A stretch of 64,000 nt of DNA, taken from NCBI GenBank assembly GCA_907164885.2, contig OU015496.1, forward strand, positions 163,729,850 through 163,793,849, written 5' to 3'. This document shows, in pieces, positions 60,346 through 64,000 of this stretch (within the stretch, counting starts at the first letter, position 1; each line of letters starts with the position of its first letter). The DNA is from Dolomedes plantarius (Eukaryota; Arthropoda; Arachnida; Araneae; Dolomedidae). The position numbers and the translations under genes were made by a program. A model generated the notes under the pieces. It made no database searches and was not told where the DNA came from. It saw only the letters and a list, made by a program, of their open reading frames with translations.

Positions 60346-60992
60346 ATCTAATGCACCCGCCCTCAGTCTAAAGTAGTGATTGACCAAGCAAGGTATCCTT
60401 AGCAATATGTCTTATTAAAGGAATATATATTTCCCACTTTGTCTATCAATAATGTATATATAAAAATAATCCCAGTACGAAAAAAAATTTATATCTTTAA
60501 ATGACTATTCAATGAAAAGTTCTATACTTATATTTTAGTTTAAGAGGTTGGAAAAGAAAACTGAGACTGAATATCAGTTTCAACCCTTAATACTCAAAGA
60601 TATCACAATTTCAATTGATGAATTCAAGCCCGTTATTTCTAGTTTAGAGAGAAACAAACATTTCATTCAGTTTCACAGGAACCTCTTATTTACTAAAACA
60701 TTTGTCAAAAATCGTTAAAAATTTCCGAAATACGGAAACTTGCGAATTGTTCATTCCGGCGTTCCTTCATTCTATTTTCATTAAACTGTCATACAGATTT
60801 TTCATTTGGAGTAAAATTTCTGATAAAGCTTTCCCTAACGCAAAAAATACCCCCCCCCCCCTTTAAGGTGTATAATAGCTAAATGACTTTCCCTATGCAT
60901 AAAACCGTAAAAATTGTGCAAGTAGATCAATTGAATAGGCAGATATATCCCAAAATTAAACATCGGTTAACTTTTTGAAATTTTAATATTTT
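60346..60992. other. AT-rich spacer
   Basis: No gene recognised; a C run at ~60848. Confidence 0.35.
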
Positions 60993-61231
60993 TCGTTCCT
61001 CAATAACGGTCCTCCGGAAAGAAAATATTCAGAGTCCGTCGCGCGAGTTATAATTTTGGCAGCGCACCAAACCCAGTAGCAGTAAACAGTTAAACAGAAG
61101 AGTACCAAAATGCGTTTAAAAAAAAAAAAAAGAAAGAAAGAAAGAAAGAAAGAGAGGTAAGCAACGATAAGTAATCCTACGTTAATAACCCGCGGTAGTT
61201 TCGTTACAAGAGACTACCTGAAATATTTTTT
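60993..61231. repeat. Dispersed repeat, copy 2
   Basis: Second copy of the sequence at 54332-54560; here the poly-A block has grown into an (AAAG)n run (~61116-61154). Confidence 0.7.
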
Positions 61232-62559
61232 AAACAAAATTTGAAATTACTCAAGTATTTTTTATATGAATAAAACGGACTTTAAATAAAATGCCCCTTT
61301 GATAAAATAAAATAATCACTACAGAATGTAGGTAAATAAAAGAAATAAAATTCTTTGTCACGGACCCTTTTAAGTACACCATGACGCTTTAGATGTTGAT
61401 ACTAGGTACTGAACATTTTTCAAGAAAGTCACAAAGGCCAGTCATTAGTCACGACTGTATTTGGTCTATATTCTCTTTGTGATTCGTACTGAATTCCTCA
61501 CATCTATTATAAAAAAGAAAATAAACTTTACCGAAACTTATTAAAATCTTAAGAAGTTTTCCTCATGCTTTTCCATATCAAAACATGTCTTTTTGGAAAG
61601 CCTCACTGTATACTTCATCAAAAGTGCAATCAAAAATCGGGAACAAAAGACGAAGACAAATAAAGTCCACGCGGTAGGTGAGTGCTCGTGAAAATTTTTC
61701 TGCCTGTTATTTTCGAAAAAAAAAAAATGATAACAGCCATAAATTTGGAAGAAAAATGGCAACGTCCCCCTTTTAGCCATTGTGCTGCGAGTGACAAGAG
61801 AGGCGTGAAAGCTTAACTGGACGGTTAGCCGCGTTCGAAAAGGTGCCTCGAATCGTCCCGAAATTTTCTCGATTCTTTTTTAACGACTGGTTCTGTGATG
61901 CGAAATAGCGTTGTTGCAAAAGGGTTGCCACGGCAGACCCTATTCTTCTGGAAAATATAAGAAAGAAAATAAAACTGGGTTTCTACTTCAAGATATATTG
62001 CTAATCAGCATCGGCCATATCAGTGTTCAAAGTCGAGATTTAAACGATTTTGCATTTTTAAAGCCGTTGGAATAAATAAAACAAAGGAGTTTTAAAAAGT
62101 TTTAGGACCCTGTGTTTTCATCAATATCTGAAAAGTTCAGCGTTTTCTAGAAAGAAAAAAAAAATAAGGGGTGGGTTATACATATTTGGTAATAACGCCT
62201 TATACACTGTTTTTTGTTTAATAATTAAGTAACATCAAGTTATTATAAATGGTTGAAAAACATAAAGTAACAAAATAATTCATGTAGTTAAATTTTCATT
62301 GCTTAGTGTTGTGCAACAAGGAACCAACTTACAAAATTTAAAAGTCAAGTTAAACTGCTGGTAGGGTGCGCCACATGTTTCGCTATGTGGGAAAAAAATT
62401 AATATTTTCTAGGCCAAATAAATATTCATTTTAATAGCTGGAGAACGAATCATCATGAACAGGAATTTTTTAATTTAATGCTTTATTAAAACTCAATTTT
62501 CGCAGTTTCCGTGTAGTTTCATAACATTGTCCAATTTCATGCGTTTCAGCATTAATTTT
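61232..62559. other. AT-rich spacer
   Basis: No gene or repeat recognised. Confidence 0.35.
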
Positions 62560-63320
62560 GATCAGATTTGGGTTCCCGCATCTCTGGAATACAAATTGAT
62601 GGCACAAATTTTGTGACTTATGGCTGAAGGACTGTGACTTCTGCTCAGTTTTTAGAGCTGAACTCATTGCTATAAAAGATGCACTTTAGGGCTTTGGGGT
62701 CAAATTTCATCTGCAGACATTTGGATACTGACTGATAGCCACAGTGCTATACGACATTTGAGCAACTGGACCAAAGTTGGTAACAGAACATCTGTGTCAA
62801 TACTTAAAGACCTTAAGGAGTTTTCACGGCAGCACATGATTTACTTCCAGTGGGTTCCTTCACATATAAGTCTCCATGGAAACGAGACCGCTGACAGTCT
62901 TGCAAAGGGTGGTGTTTGCCCTTCAACCTCAGGTGTCGGCATGACCTTTTCCGAAATATGCTTAAAAATAAAGATATCAAACCAGAAATTATGGTTGAGT
63001 CCTCCGTCCCACTCCTGGTATTCTGGAAAATCTCCTGGTGGTGCCTTCACAATTAAAGGGGACAGGGCTGTCCAGGTCACCATCGGTAGATTCATGAGTG
63101 GACATATCGGGAGCCTTACTTTTATCAATGGACAGAAAACTTTTCGAAGTTGCACTAAATGTGCTTTAGTACCGGCATCACCTGACCACCTATTGAACTG
63201 CGTGGGGTTGCTGCATGAGGACCTATTTACTGCGCCACTTCTCGTGTATGACTTTTTGAGAGTCCACGACCTCTTGGTCTAGCCTTCGGCCACACATTAA
63301 GGAACAATAACAACACAAAT
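62560..63320 (+). mobile_element. 5'-truncated non-LTR retrotransposon (RNase H end)
   Basis: Only the 3' end of the second ORF survives: parts of an RNase H domain and a Cys/His-rich tail, followed by an A/C-rich end (AACAATAACAACAC) and a GT microsatellite. The upstream part is frameshifted. 5' truncation is normal for target-primed insertion. Confidence 0.75.
62632..63282 (+). pseudogene. RNase H domain and C-terminus of non-LTR retrotransposon polyprotein
   Basis: Frame 1 (~62632-62680) reads CDFCSVFRAELIAIKDAL then a stop, containing the RNase H Glu motif (RAELIAI). A frame change leads to DIWILTDSHSAIRHLSNW (~62713-62769), containing the catalytic Asp (TDS), then an open frame to 63282 with VPSHISLHGNETADSLAKGG (the HGNE/AD RNase H end). 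A tail with GHIGSLTFINGQKTFRSC, CTKCAL and DHLLNC resembles Jockey/I-type arthropod elements. The first RNase H Asp and the whole reverse transcriptase are missing. Confidence 0.8.
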
Positions 63321-64000
63321 TTTGTGTATGTGTGTGTGTGTGAGTGTATGTACGCGCATATTTATATAGGAGAAAAAAAATTGGTCTATAATTTTAATTT
63401 CACAAGCCGAAACACTGTGAACTGAAATGACCCGTTTTGATGTTATATACCCTAAATAGTGAAATATATGCAATCTTTACAAGGTGTATCTTGCGAATAA
63501 AGAGAGACCCCTTAACTTAGAGGTAACTTTAAATCTGAAATAAGGCCAAATCGCCAAAACTGGCAAAGGGGTTACAAACAGCAAAAGAGTCCGTAAAGAG
63601 GGAGATAAAAAGTGATCTGTGTCCCATTAAGTCAACAGGCATCGCAGGTGGTCAGCAGCTTCAGACGGTTCGGCCCTCACAGTGGACAGCAGGGCACCGT
63701 TTATATGGCCATTACTGCACAATGGACAGATATAGGTGAGGGACAGGTGACTTAGCGGGTAATCGTTAACTGCCCGTGCGGACATCTTTTAAACGGAAAA
63801 TAACACCCTTTCTACCCCTTTTTAGAAGGAAATAATTGTGTACAAAAAATTTGCCCTAAGGGTGCCTGCCAAGTATGAAATATGAATCCTGGGAGACAAA
63901 GAATTCTGTCCTCAGCCCATAAAGGTCCAACCGGACTATGGAAGAATTTCTATTAAAAGCTTCTGAGGGGCATAGTTTCCTGGAAATCCCTCGTTTACAC
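63321..64000. other. (TG)n tract and spacer to window end
   Basis: A GT microsatellite at ~63322-63352; no gene recognised beyond it. Confidence 0.4.

Overview
The window reads as nuclear DNA of an arthropod, most likely a chelicerate and probably a spider. It is AT-rich, full of long (TA)n tracts, and crowded with Tc1/mariner, hAT, pogo-like and tRNA-derived SINE copies. The only host gene I can identify with confidence is a BCL11A/B-type zinc-finger gene (Drosophila chronophage orthologue group). The species call is inference from the repeat style and protein resemblance; no rRNA or mitochondrial marker is present.

Layout. 1-1510: 3' part of a decayed multi-copy gene with PIN/FEN1-like acidic motifs and a Cys-rich tail. 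1.5-11.1 kb: AT-rich spacer with small DNA transposons, including two hAT elements with perfect 8-bp target duplications, an 810-bp element with GGGCCATTAT-repeat ends, a mariner foldback carrying a second insertion, a pogo-type MITE, a tRNA-Glu-like relic and a 0.64-kb palindromic element. 11.1-32.1 kb: the densest transposon nest, with a second palindromic element, four Tc1/mariner transposase relics, pogo-type MITEs, three SINE or SINE-like repeats, a third hAT element with a SINE inside it, a perfect 241-bp tandem duplication, a ~145-bp GC-rich array, and very long TA microsatellites. One Tc1-type copy (25344-26561) is almost intact.

32.1-43.3 kb: transposon-poor AT-rich DNA downstream of the BCL11 stop codon, probably 3' UTR plus flank, with a diverged ~300-bp tandem duplication. 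43.3-48.9 kb: two BCL11 coding exons on the minus strand separated by a 3.45-kb intron; splice sites and reading phase join correctly. 48.9-64 kb: most likely the 5' intron of the same gene, holding a fourth hAT element with target duplications, two MITEs with GGGCCT-RTTCACA ends, a SINE with target duplications, a pair of dispersed repeats, and the RNase H end of a non-LTR retrotransposon.

The zinc-finger gene is the functional core: it should encode a nuclear sequence-specific DNA-binding regulator with one N-terminal C2HC finger and six further fingers grouped 1+2+3. Almost everything else is mobile DNA or its debris. The first BCL11 coding exon is not securely found; one phase-compatible candidate is flagged near 57.28 kb.
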